Of a DNA stretch of 64,000 nucleotides, positions 53,246 through 64,000 are shown piece by piece (the first letter of the stretch is position 1; each line of letters opens with the position of its first letter). Both the position numbers and the translations under genes were made by a program. The notes below the pieces were generated by a model that was not told where the DNA came from, made no database searches, and saw only the letters and a program-made list of their open reading frames with translations. Source of the DNA: Isoetes taiwanensis (taxonomy: Eukaryota; Streptophyta; Lycopodiopsida; Isoetales; Isoetaceae); assembly GCA_021234155.1 (NCBI GenBank), contig JAJEKV010000002.1:33683123-33747122 (forward strand), read 5' to 3'.

Positions 53246-56200
53246 CTGAATGTCTTGACGCAAAAGCGCCCCCGACTTCTACTTGCCACGCCAGGGAGGA
53301 TAGCCGAGGCCCAACTACACTCGTCAGTTCCCCTTGCTCCGTATTCACCATTTGCTGTACCGGCCAGTCCCAAATTACCTTGAGACGGGACTTCGGCCCC
53401 AGCATAAACCCTTCTAAATTTTGGCTTGCCCACGGGGTTTTACGTTTGGAGAGCCCTCTCCTTGTCGGTCGGCGGGACCTTGCGGCAGAGTGTCTTGAAA
53501 AGAGTTAGGGTGTTGGCGTATGACCAAATCCCCTCAAGGCTGCTTCCATTCCCTCTCCCAAGGCCACGAGGGGCCGGATGAGCGACCTCCTCTCCGGTCA
53601 GCGATAAATACGCCCAATGGACTCGAGCGTCGACATTGCCACGGGGACCAAGTTCCGTGGCCAGAAGACCACGAACTCCAAGAAGCGCCAAAGTATCACT
53701 TCCATCACATAAGTAGTCGGTGGCCTAAGATGTGGATCACGGGATCTCTTTGTCGTGGAGGCGTGAGTGTTTTCTTTCTTTTGCAAAGCAAGTAGTATAA
53801 CTTGCTCCTAGGGTAATTCGCCATTACGGGCGATTTAGCGAGAATAGATTCGCCATTAGGAGCCTCCCGGTGTTTTGACGACAAAAGCGGTGCGGTTTCT
53901 CTGAGGCTGAGCATCGGGGCGTAGCGGTTTGACAATTTCTCGGGCCGATCTGGAATCTTTTGGGCCTTCGAAGAGGGCCCATGAGCGAGGAGAATCAACG
54001 CGGTCGGATGGGGAACGAGGGCTCAGGAGGAGGTGGTCGTGGCGTGCAGCCGGCGCGAGCTGCCTCGGGGAACTTTTGGATCGCCTCACGAAGTCGGACT
54101 CTCCCTCTTGTGAGGATCCACACCCAGGTCAGCCTCGTTGACTTGGGGAAGGTGCGGCTGGTTGCCACACCTTGAGCTTCATTGCCTTCGTTCAGTTGCG
54201 TATTGCTGCCCCATTTCCTCTCTCCCCAAGGCCGGGGAATGACGGCGACCCCCTCTTTTCGCGATCTGGCTCGCCAATGGATGAGCGTCGACATTGCCAC
54301 GGGACCAAGTTCCGTGGCGGAAGACCACCGAACTCAAGAAGCACCATCCCTCGTAGTCGGTGGCCTACAGGATGTGGATCTCGCGGGATCTTGTAATACC
54401 GTGGAGTAGAGTGTTTCTCCTTTTGTCGGCCAGGTGTAACTTGCTCCTAAATTGGTATTCGCCATTCGAGGCCGATTTGGCGGGGAATTGATTTGCGTGG
54501 AACTTTCCAGGTGCTTGACGACAAAGTAGTCGCCGGTTTCTACAAGGCCGACATCCGGAAGGGGCGCCCAGCGGTTGACAAGTTAGCCGGACCGATCTGG
54601 AATCTTTGGGCCTTCGAAGGGGCCTTATGACGGAAAGAGGATCAACGGTCGGATAGAACGGGCCAGGAGGTCGATGGCGTGCAGCCAGTGACGGCGCGGG
54701 AAGGAGCTGCCTGAGAACTTTTGGATCCGCTGCCTCTCACGAAGTCGGACTCTCTCTCCCCTTGTGAGGGATCCACGCAGGTCACAGCCTCGTTGGCAGG
54801 GAAGGGTGCGGCTTCGGTTGCATACCGCCGGGCTTTCCCGATCGTTCTAATGCCCTGGAACCTTCTCCGAATTCAGTGGGCCGTGTGCTGGAGATGAGTT
54901 AGGGATCCAGCGGCAAAAATCGGTGGCCCTGCCGTCGCGGTGCGTGATGCGGAATGCGAATGTCTTGCCCAGCACCTGGCCCCGACTTCTACGCACGCCC
55001 ACATGGGAGGACAGGCCCAAACTCCGCTTCCGTCAGTTCCCCTGCTCCGGTGATACCGACTGCAACGCGCTTCTCGGCCAAGTCCCAGTGCCGGAGACGG
55101 ACTCGGCCCCCAAAACATAAACCCTTCTAGAGCACAGCCTTGAAGCCACAGGGTTCGTTTCCCTCCTTGTCGGATGCGGCGGGACCTTTAGCGCCGATGT
55201 CTTGAAATGGGTTAGGGTGTTGGCCTTGGCGGTGCATCCACCGGGCTGCTTGCCGAATTTCCTCCCAAGGCCACAGGGGCCGGGCAGGCCGACCTCGGGA
55301 ATCCCGCGTCGGCTCTGCCAATGGACTCGAAGCGTCGACGGTATTGCCACGGGGACCAAGGATTCAGGTGGCGAGAAGACACCGACCTCCAGAAAGCCAA
55401 GTAGCTCACTTCCATCACACTTTCGTGAGTGATGGCCCTGGGATGTGGATCGCGGGGATATCTTGTAAAAGTGGAGGCGTGAGTGTTAACCTATTAACTT
55501 CGCCAAAACCCGTAGGTGTAACTTGCTCCCTAGGGTGTTTAGCCATTAGGACGGGCGGAATTCGATTTGCCATTAGAACCTCCCGGTGCCGAGCGACAAA
55601 GCGGTCTTGCGGTTTCTCTGGCCGACATCCGGGGCCTTGGCGGTTGACAAAATTCTCCCGGACCGATCCTGGAATCTTTAGACGCTTCCGAAGGGCCCAC
55701 GACGGCGGAAGGATCCAGCGATAAGGGGAACGGGCTCAGGAGTCATTAGCGTCGACCAGGAAGCGCGGGAAGAACACCGAGAACTTTTGGATCCGCCGGG
55801 TCCGGATCTCTCCTCTTGAGGATCCGCAAGATCACGGCCTCGTTGACTTGGGGAAGAGTGCGGCTGGAGTTTACAGCGGGCTGCCGAACCGTTATCTGCT
55901 GGCATTCAGACAACTACCAGAAAGTTGTTAAAATTGAGTGCAGGGCAGATTTATAGGGATCCAGCCCGACCTCGAATTTATTTTAGGTGCAATGCATTAA
56001 TTAAATTCCGAATGTTACCCTTTGCAAAGCGCTGACTTCTACGCCAGGGAGGAGGACGAGGCCCAAACAAAGCAAGGTAGTTCCCCTGCTCCGTGTTCAC
56101 CGGTACTGCTGCTTCTCGTGGGTCCCAAGTGCAACAAACGGACTACGACCCCAAAAGTAAACCCTTCTAGAGCACGGCAACCCACGAGGGTTTGTTTATG

Positions 56201-59200
56201 TTTGGAGACTCTCGCGTCGGCGGTCCGGCCGGGACCTTGGCGGAGTGTCTTGAATGGAGTTGGGAGGTGTTGATTGGCCTTGACGGACCCTAAAATCCTC
56301 GAGGCTGCTTGCCTCAAATTTCCCAAAGGCCGGGGGCGGGCGACCTCCCCTCGAGAAATCGGCGATCGCTGTTGCCAATGGACTGGAAACCGACATTGCC
56401 ACAGGGACCAGTTCATTGGCGATACCGAACTTAGAAGCATGCATTAGCTCCACTTCATCACACTTTCGTGGTCGATTGGCCCTGGATATTGGATCTCTCA
56501 GGGATCTCGTGAGTGGAGGCGTGAAGTGTTTCTTCCTTTGCAAAACCGACCGTGTAACTTGTTCCCTAGAATAAATTGCGCTCATTCGGACAATTTGGCG
56601 GAGATGGATTCTGCGTCGAACCTCCCGCCCGGCGATCATGATCGCGGTTTTCCGGAACTGGCCCGACATCGAATTGTGATTTGACAAGTTCTCGGGGCCG
56701 ATCTAGGTCTTTGGGCCTTCAGAAGAGAGACCCATGACGGAAAATCCAACGGTGGATAGAGGCAGACTCGAGGAGTGGTCGTGGCGTCGACCCGGAGCGG
56801 TACCCGGGGAAAGGGCTGCCTCGAAGAGACTTTTGGATCCGCCACGGGGTGTTCCGGACTCTCCCCTACTTGTGAGGATCCCACTGCAAGGTCGGCCTCG
56901 TTGGCGGGAAGGGGTGCCAGCTTCGATTTATACGCAGCGGGCTCCCCGACCGTTCTAATGTAACCAGCACGGCCTAGACCTTCTCCGAAGAATTCGAAGA
57001 ATTGGGCGTTATTATACGGAGATGAATTGACGGTAAAAAATCGAATTTATTTTGCGTGCAATGCGGTAATTGCGAATTACGGTCTTGCCAGCTGCCAAAA
57101 GCCCCGACTTCTACACCACATCGGGCCAAACTCCCGCTCGTCGGTTCCCCTTGCGTATTCATTGCGCTTCGGCAGTCCCAGATTACAGCAGAACCGGGGA
57201 CTAGGCTAACCCGCAAACCCTTCTAGAGCGCTGGCAACCCACGAGTTTCGTTTGACCCTCTCCTTATCCGATTCGTAGGGACGCTGGCGGGTAATCTTGA
57301 AAGTGGAGTTGTTAGGTGTGGCCTTGACGCCAGACCCTCGGGCTGCCCGAATTTCCTCTCCCCAAAGGCCTACGAATGGGAGGCCTCCCCTCTCAGGAAT
57401 CGCGTCGGCTGCAATGGTTCGAGCGTCGGTATTGCCACGAGGACCAAGTTCAGGCGAGAAGACCACCGACCTCAGAAGCCAAAGTAGCTCACTTCCATCA
57501 CACTGCGTCAGTGGCCTAGGATATTGGTCTCGCGAGAATCTCTTATGTTGGAGAGCGTGAAGTGTTTTCTTTTCGCCAAACCGACCGTGTAACTTGCTCC
57601 TAGGGCCAATTTAGCCATTCGGATGATTTGGCGAGGTCGATTTGCCATTCCAGAACCTCCCGTGCCCGAGCGACAAAAGCAGTCTTGTTGATTTCTGAGC
57701 CCATCCCGGGGCGCCCAGCGGTTTGACAAGTTCTCCCGGACCCGATCTGCGTCTTTGGGCCTTCAGGAGCCCACGAGCGGAGGATCCAGCGATTCGGATA
57801 GGGGAGCTCGGAGGGTGGTCGTGGCGTCGACCGGGGGGCTGCCGAGGAAGAACTGCCTCGGGAACTTTTGCGTCAGCCTCACGGGGTCGGACTCTCTTGT
57901 GAGGGATCCCTGCAAGATCACGGCCTGCGTTTGACTTGGGAAAGGGTGCCGGCTTCGGTTGCGGGCTGCCGACACCCGTTCTTAACCCTTTGACCCACAA
58001 GACCTTCGAAATTCAAAAAGTGGGCGTGCTGGAGATGAATTAGGGATCAACCCGACAAAAATGAATTTATTTTTAGATTACGGCCATTATTCGCGAATTT
58101 GCAATGTCTTGCCACTTCAAAAGCCTTGGAAGGCTTCTACCGCACGCTTCGGGAGGAGGGGCGGGGCCCAAACTCGCTCGGGTTCCCCTTGCTCCGTATT
58201 CTCGGCTGGCATACCGGTGAGGTCCCAAGTGCCATGAGACCCGGGACTCGACCCCCAAAACACACCAAACCCTTCTAGAGCGGCAGCCCAGGGGTTTGGA
58301 GGAATGGCCACCTCTGTCCGGTCGGCCAGGTTGCTTAGCCGTGTCTTGAAGTGGAGTTGGGGGTATTGTTGGCGGACCCTAAAATCCCTAAGTGCGCGAT
58401 TTCCTCCCGAGGCCACAGGGCGAGCCTCCCCTCTCGGTCAGGTCCATTTCTACGCCAATGGACTCGAACGTCGACATTGCCCTGGGGACCAAGTTCGTGT
58501 GAGGAGAAAGCCACCAGACCTCCAGAAGCCAAAGTGGCTCACTTCCATCACTCGTAGTCAGTGGCCCTAGGATGTGGATCGCGGGGATATCTCTGTCGTG
58601 GAGGCGTGAAGTGATGTTTACCCCTCGCCTGCCCCGTGACCATGTGCCAACTTGCTACAGGGTAATTTAGCCCGACGTTGGCGGTCGATTGTCCAGAACT
58701 CTTTCGAACAACATGATGCGGTTTCTGGGCCGCGTGCCGGGGCCCGGGTTGACAAGTTCTCTCGGGGCCGTCACGCGAATGGGCTTCAGAAGAGGGGCCA
58801 CGACGGAGGATCCAGCGGTGGATAGAACGGGCGGGAGAGTGGTCATTAAGCCGGGGCGGCAGGGGAAGGAACGGATCCGCCTCGGGGTCGGGTTCTCCCC
58901 TGCTTGTGAGGATCCACAAGATCGGCCTGCGTTGACTTTGGGGGAAGGGTGCCATTTCGGTGCTTAGGCGAGGCTGCCCGACCGTTCTAATGCCTTTGAC
59001 CTAGACCTTCTCGAAGGGTATTCGAAAGTGGGCGTGGCGGGAGATAGTGGGATCAGCCCGGCAAAAATGAATTTGTACCGTCACAATAATGCATTAGTAC
59101 GAATGTCTTGCCAGCGCAAGCGCCCCCGACTACACTTGCCACATCGAGGAGGGCGGTTAAATATCCATCCGTTAGTTTACCTCCATATTCTCGGCTGCGC

Positions 59201-62200
59201 TACCGGCCGGGTCCCAGTGCAAGAGACAGGGACTGCGGCCCCAAACCCTTCTAGGCACGGCAGCCCGCGAGGGGTTTTCGTTGGAGGCTAATAATATGCG
59301 GTGCTTGGGACGCTGCGCCGTCAATCTTGAATGGAGTTGGGGTGTTGGCCGCTGACGGACCTAAAATCCCTCCGGGCCTGCTTGCAATTTCCCTCTCCCC
59401 AAAGGCCACGGGGACGGTGAGGCGACCTCTCGGGAATCGTCTGGCTCTGCCAATGGACTCAATCGTGCCACAGGATAAGTTCCATGGCCAGAAGACCCGA
59501 CGCAAGAAGCCAGCTCACTTCCATCACACTAAGTAGTCAATTGGCCTTCTGGGATGTGGATCACGGGATATCGTGAGTGTTTCGGCGCTTCTTTGGAAAC
59601 CCGGCCAGGCAACTTGCTCCCTAAGAATGATACCATGCATTCCGGTTGGCGGGGAGTGATTTGCTGATGGAGCCTCCCGGTGCGAACAACAAAACTGATG
59701 CCCGGTACAAAGTGAACATCGGGGCCTTAGCGGTTGACAAGGATTCTCGGAGACCCGATCACGGAATTTTGGGCCTTCAGAAGAGGGGCCTGACGGAGAT
59801 CCTTGATGCGTATGGGGAACCCGGGCTCGGGAGGAGGTGGTCGATAGCGTGCAGCCGGGGGAAGCTGCGGGAAGGAGCTGCCTGGGGAACTTTTGGATCC
59901 CGCCTCGGTCGGGACTCTCCCCTCTTGTGAGGGATCACAGGTCAGCCTCTACGACTTGGGAAGGTGCCAGCTCGGTTATGCCTATGACGGTGCCCGACCG
60001 TTCTAACCATACGACCCTGAACCTTCTCCGAAAATTCGAAAATTGGGCGTTATTGCTGGAGATAATGGGGATCAGCCGACATCGGGTGAAATACGTAATT
60101 GCGCTGCGAGATGTCTTGCCTTTACCGCGCCCCGACGCTTCTACTTGCCACATCGGAGGACAAACTCATCCGTCGGAGTTCCCCTTGCTCATTATTCACA
60201 AATAGCGCTTCACCGACGGAGTCCCAGATTACAGCGAGACTGGACTACCGGCCCCAAAAGCATAAACCCTTCTAGAGCGCGGCAGCAGCCGAGGGTTTAC
60301 GTTTAGGAGGCCCTCTCCTTATCAGATGCGGCGGGACCTTAGCGTCTTGAGTGGGAGTGTTGGCGGCGCCAGTGAGACCCTAAAATCCCTGGAAAGCGCC
60401 TTCTTCTCTCCCCAGGCCACAGGGGCCGGACGAGGCGACCTCCCCTCTCGAAATCGCGTCAATGCACTTGTGGACTAGAGCGTCGACATTGCCCTGGGGA
60501 TAATGGCCAGGATTCATGACTGACCACTACCCGAACTCCGGCGTAAGTAGCTCGCCCATCCACTTCGTAGTCGGTTATTTCTAGGATGTGGATCTGCGGG
60601 ATCTTGTATCGTGGAAGCGTGTATTTCTTCCTTTGCAAAACCGACAACTTGCTCCTAGGGTAATTATTCCGGCAGAGTCGTTATACATTCAGGGAACCTC
60701 CCGGTGCGACGACAAAAGCGATCTGCCCGGTTTTCTACAAAGTGACATCGGGCGCCCAGCGGTTTGACAAGTTCTCGGACGATCTGGAATCTTTTGGGCC
60801 TTCGAAGAAGGGGAGCCCATGAGCGGAGATCCGGGGATAGGGGCAGGGCTCAGGAAGGTGGTCATTAAGCTGTCGACCGGGCGCTGCGAGAGGCTTTTGG
60901 ATCCGCCTCACGGGGTCGGACTCTCTCCCCTCTTGTGAAGGATCCTACACGAGTCACAATACCGTTTGACGGGAAAGGGTGCCGGTGGTTGCTCACGCAA
61001 CGGGCTCCCGACCGTTCTAATGCTAACCCTTTGGCGTGAACCTTCTCGAAAATTCGAGAGTAGGCGTGCTGGAGATGAATTAAGGGATGTTGGCAAAATG
61101 GGAATTTATTTTGGGTAATGCATTAGTACGAATGTCTTGCCAGCGCAAAGAGCTTCTGCCTTGCCACATCGGAGGACAGGCCCAACTCTGCTGCGTCGAT
61201 TCCTTACTCCGTATTCTCGGCTCTTCGACCGGGTAGAAGTCGCGAACGAGGACTTCGACTAAGCATAAACCAGCGCTTCATTTTGGCAACCCACGGGGTT
61301 CACGATTCTCCTTGTCGGTCGGTAGGGACCTTAGCGCCGTGTCTTGAAAGTGGAGTTGGGGTGTTGGCGCTTGATAGCGGACCTAAAATCCCTCGAACGC
61401 TGCCCGAATTTCCTCTCCCCCAGGCCACGAGATGAGGCGACCTTACTCCCTCGGGCAGCGATCGGCTCGCCAATGGACGAGCGTCGACATTACAGGGATG
61501 AGATTCCGTGGCGAGGAAGAACCACCACGACCTCAAGAAGCCAGTAGCTCACTTCATCACGCACTGCAGTCAATTGGCCTAGGATGTGGATGCGCGGGAT
61601 CTTACGGCGCGAGTGTTCCTTCTTTTTTATAAAACCGGTAGATTAACTTGCTCCCTAAATTGTTTAAATTAGGACGATTTGGCGAAGTCTGAGTTGCCGT
61701 CCAATGAAGACCTCCCGGTAGAGCGACAAAAGCGGTGCGAGGGTTTCTGAAACGAACATCCAGGCGTAGCGATTTTGACAAGATCTCGGACGATCTGGAA
61801 TCTTTGGGCCTTCGAAGGGCCCACGAGTATCGGAGAATCCAACGCTTGACCGGATAGAGGCAGGGCTCGGAGGTGGTCGATGGCGTGCAGCCCGGAGGCG
61901 CTTGAGGGAAGAACTGCCCTCGGGGAACTTGGATCCCGCCTCACCGGGGTGGGACTCTCCCCTCTTGTGAGGGGATCCACGGAGTCGGCTGGAATTTGAC
62001 TGCGGGAAGGGTGCGAGCTGGGTTTGCCACACACGAAACCATTCTATCACTAACGCTGACCTGAACCTTCTCAGAAAATTCCAAGAAGGGTAGTGTCTTT
62101 GGAGATGAATTAAAGGGATCAGTGACAAAAATGAATTGTGCCGTTGCAATGCATTAGTGAATTCCCCTAGAATGTCTTTACCAGCCCCCGACTGCCTGTC

Positions 62201-64000
62201 GGAGGAGGACGGGCCCAAACTCGCTCGTCCCTAGGTTCCCTTGCTCCGTATTCTGGGGCTGGCTGCTTCGGCGAGGTCCCAAGTGCAGCAGACAGTGCGG
62301 CCCCCAAAGCGCAAACCCTTCTAGAGCACTTTGGCCCACCGAGGGTTCTGCGTTTGGAGGCCCTCTCCTTGTCCGGTCGGCCAGGACCTTTAGCGCCGTC
62401 TTGAAGTGGGTGGGGTGTTGTGACTGTGGACCTAAAATCCCTCCAGGAAGGCTGCTTGCTGAATTTCGCTGAGGGCCAGGCGACCTCTCAGGAATGTCAT
62501 ACGGCTCTGCCAATGGATAGACATTGCCGGGGACCAAGTTCCGTGGCGAGAAGACCACCGACACCAAGAAGCAAGTAGCTCACTTCATCACACTTCGTGT
62601 GTGTAGTCAATTGGCCTAGGATGTGGATCGCGGGATCGCGTAGAGTGGGCGTGAGTGTTTTCCTTCTTTAAAACCGGCCAGTGTAACTTGCTCCCCTAGG
62701 GTAATTCGCCATTCAGGACGATTTGGCGGTCGATTTACGCCATTCGGGCCTCCCGGTGCCAGAACAACAAAACAATCTCGCGGTTTCTACAAAGGCGGAA
62801 CATGTCGGGGCGCCCAGCGGTTTGACATAAGTTCTCGGACCCGATCGCGATCTTGGGCCTTCGAAGAAGACTGACGGAGAAGGATCAACGTTGATGGGAT
62901 AGGGAACCCGGGCTCGGGAAGTGGTCGTAAGCGTCAAACCCACAGAGAGTGCTGCGAGGAAGGGGCACCTCGCGGGGAACTTTTTTGGATCAACCTCACG
63001 GGGGTCCGGACTCTCCCTCTTGTGTGAGGATCCACGCAAAGGTCAGCCTCGTTTGACTTGGGAAGAGGGTGCGGCTTCGGTTGCCACTAGCGGCGGTGCC
63101 CGGAACTATCTTAACGACCTAGACCTTCTCGAATTCCCGAAAAGTGGGCGTGTCTTTGTAGGAATGAATTAGTTGGTAGGCAAAAATGGGGTACAGGTGC
63201 AATGCGTGGTACTACCGCAGAGATGTCTGCCACTGCCATACCCAGGCTACTTGCCCATCGGGAGGAGGACAGGCCCAAACGCTTCCGTCGGTTCCCCTGC
63301 TCCGTATTCATTTCTGCTGCTTCGACGGTCCCAAGTGCAGAGACGGACTTCGACTATAAACCCTTCTAAGAGCAGCCGCAGGGGTTCGGAGGCCCTCTCC
63401 TTATCCGGTGCCGGGACCTTCGCCGTGTGAAGGTGGGGTGTTGGCCTTGGCGGACCCTAAATCCCTCCGGAAGGCGCTTTGCCCGAATTTCCTCTCCCGA
63501 GGCCTACGGGGCCGGTGACCTCCCTCTCGGAATGATCGCTCTGCCAATGGACTGAAACGTCGACATTGTTGCCACAGGGACCAAGTAGTGTGAAGCACCG
63601 ACCTCCAAAATGCCAAGTAGCTCACTTCCATCACACTTTCGTGATCAATTGGCCTACCATAGGATAGCCGGATGCGGGATCTGTCGTGGAAGTGAGGTGT
63701 TCCTTCTTTAAAACCCGGCCGTGTAACTTGCTCCACTAGAATGGTAGCCATTCGGGGCCGATTTGGCGAGATGCGATTGCTATTAGAACCTCCCAGAACA
63801 ATATAAGCTTGATCTGCCCGGTTTTCACAAGGCGGTATCCGGGGCCGCCCAGCGGTTTATTAGGATTCTCGGTGCCGATCTGAATCTTTTGGGCCTTCGA
63901 AGAGGGGCCCCAGGCAGCGAATGATGCGTATGGGGAACGGGCTCAGAGGGTGGTCGTGCGTCGCGACCCACAGGCGGCGCGGGGAAAAGGCACCGAACTT
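53246..64000. repeat. Satellite array after the gap, shortened and noisy units
   Basis: The same satellite and orientation continue. Recognisable anchors lie near 54844, 55890, 56952, 57977, 58984, 60000, 61014, 62040 and 63104, a spacing of about 1007-1064 bp. One unit near 54180-54840 is internally deleted, joining a unit end to TTTCCTCTCTCCCCAAGG. Small deletions are scattered throughout and less regular than before the gap. This is either an older diverged part of the array or poorly polished long-read sequence. No genes are supported, and the array runs off the window end. Confidence 0.9.

Noticed and set aside
41850-63751. Many 60-220 residue frames in the satellite
   Set aside because: The same frames shift or stop in nearly every unit, with no conserved start or end. 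They are open by GC-rich composition.
41713-64000. Satellite as CRISPR array or coding rDNA
   Set aside because: The period of about 1.1 kb has no short repeats or spacers. I recognise no conserved rRNA core sequence in the unit.

Overview
This is nuclear DNA from a land plant: 97-98 nt GT-AG introns, a telo-box next to a TATA box, an initiator-Met tRNA primer binding site, and CACTA and Ty3-type elements. An HUH (Y1) transposase that looks like a Replitron suggests a large-genome non-seed plant (fern, lycophyte or bryophyte). That placement is inference. I see no convincing host gene: the window is nested transposable elements followed by a satellite array.

Layout. (1) 1-546: C-terminal fragment of a CACTA transposase, minus strand. 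(2) About 590-3690: a Replitron-like element whose HUH transposase gene (1179-3280) is broken by one frame disruption and by a 322-bp MITE. (3) 4310-29347: a multi-exon DDE-type transposase gene of an unnamed family, called gene X here. Its ~97-nt first visible intron holds a 20.9-kb element (4907-25855) with short inverted ends and TTTGTGGTTT-rich arms. That element carries its own DDE-type transposase (DGA-QFK / NHGKG-DG family, plus strand), an Ulp1-like SUMO protease and a coiled-coil/zinc-binding protein (both minus strand). Its transposase is split by about 11.5 kb of pyrimidine-rich non-coding DNA, which itself contains a young, non-coding, minus-strand LTR retrotransposon (12072-17633, 5-bp TSD). 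So there are four nesting levels.

(4) 30549-32735: decayed Ty3/gypsy gag, protease and RT N-terminus, cut by the CACTA terminus at 32736. (5) 32736 to about 41340: a CACTA element. Its transposase gene (34456-39488) has TNP2, DUF4218 and DUF4216-type regions and, unusually, SET-domain exons joined in matching phase-0 intron positions between the N-terminal zinc-finger exon and TNP2. Perfect 19-bp GACGTC palindromes lie in its subterminal regions and in a divergent promoter between two small accessory genes. No right-hand terminus was found.

(6) 41713-64000: a GC-rich satellite of about 1.13-kb units (11 regular copies), then a 100-N gap, then units only about 1.01-1.06 kb long with many small indels. 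The satellite does not look coding.

Almost every coding region is decayed by frameshifts or stops. The LTR element is the clearest recent arrival because its LTRs are almost identical. The most notable items are the Replitron-like element, the large Ulp1-carrying TIR element inside another transposon's intron, and the SET-containing CACTA transposase gene.
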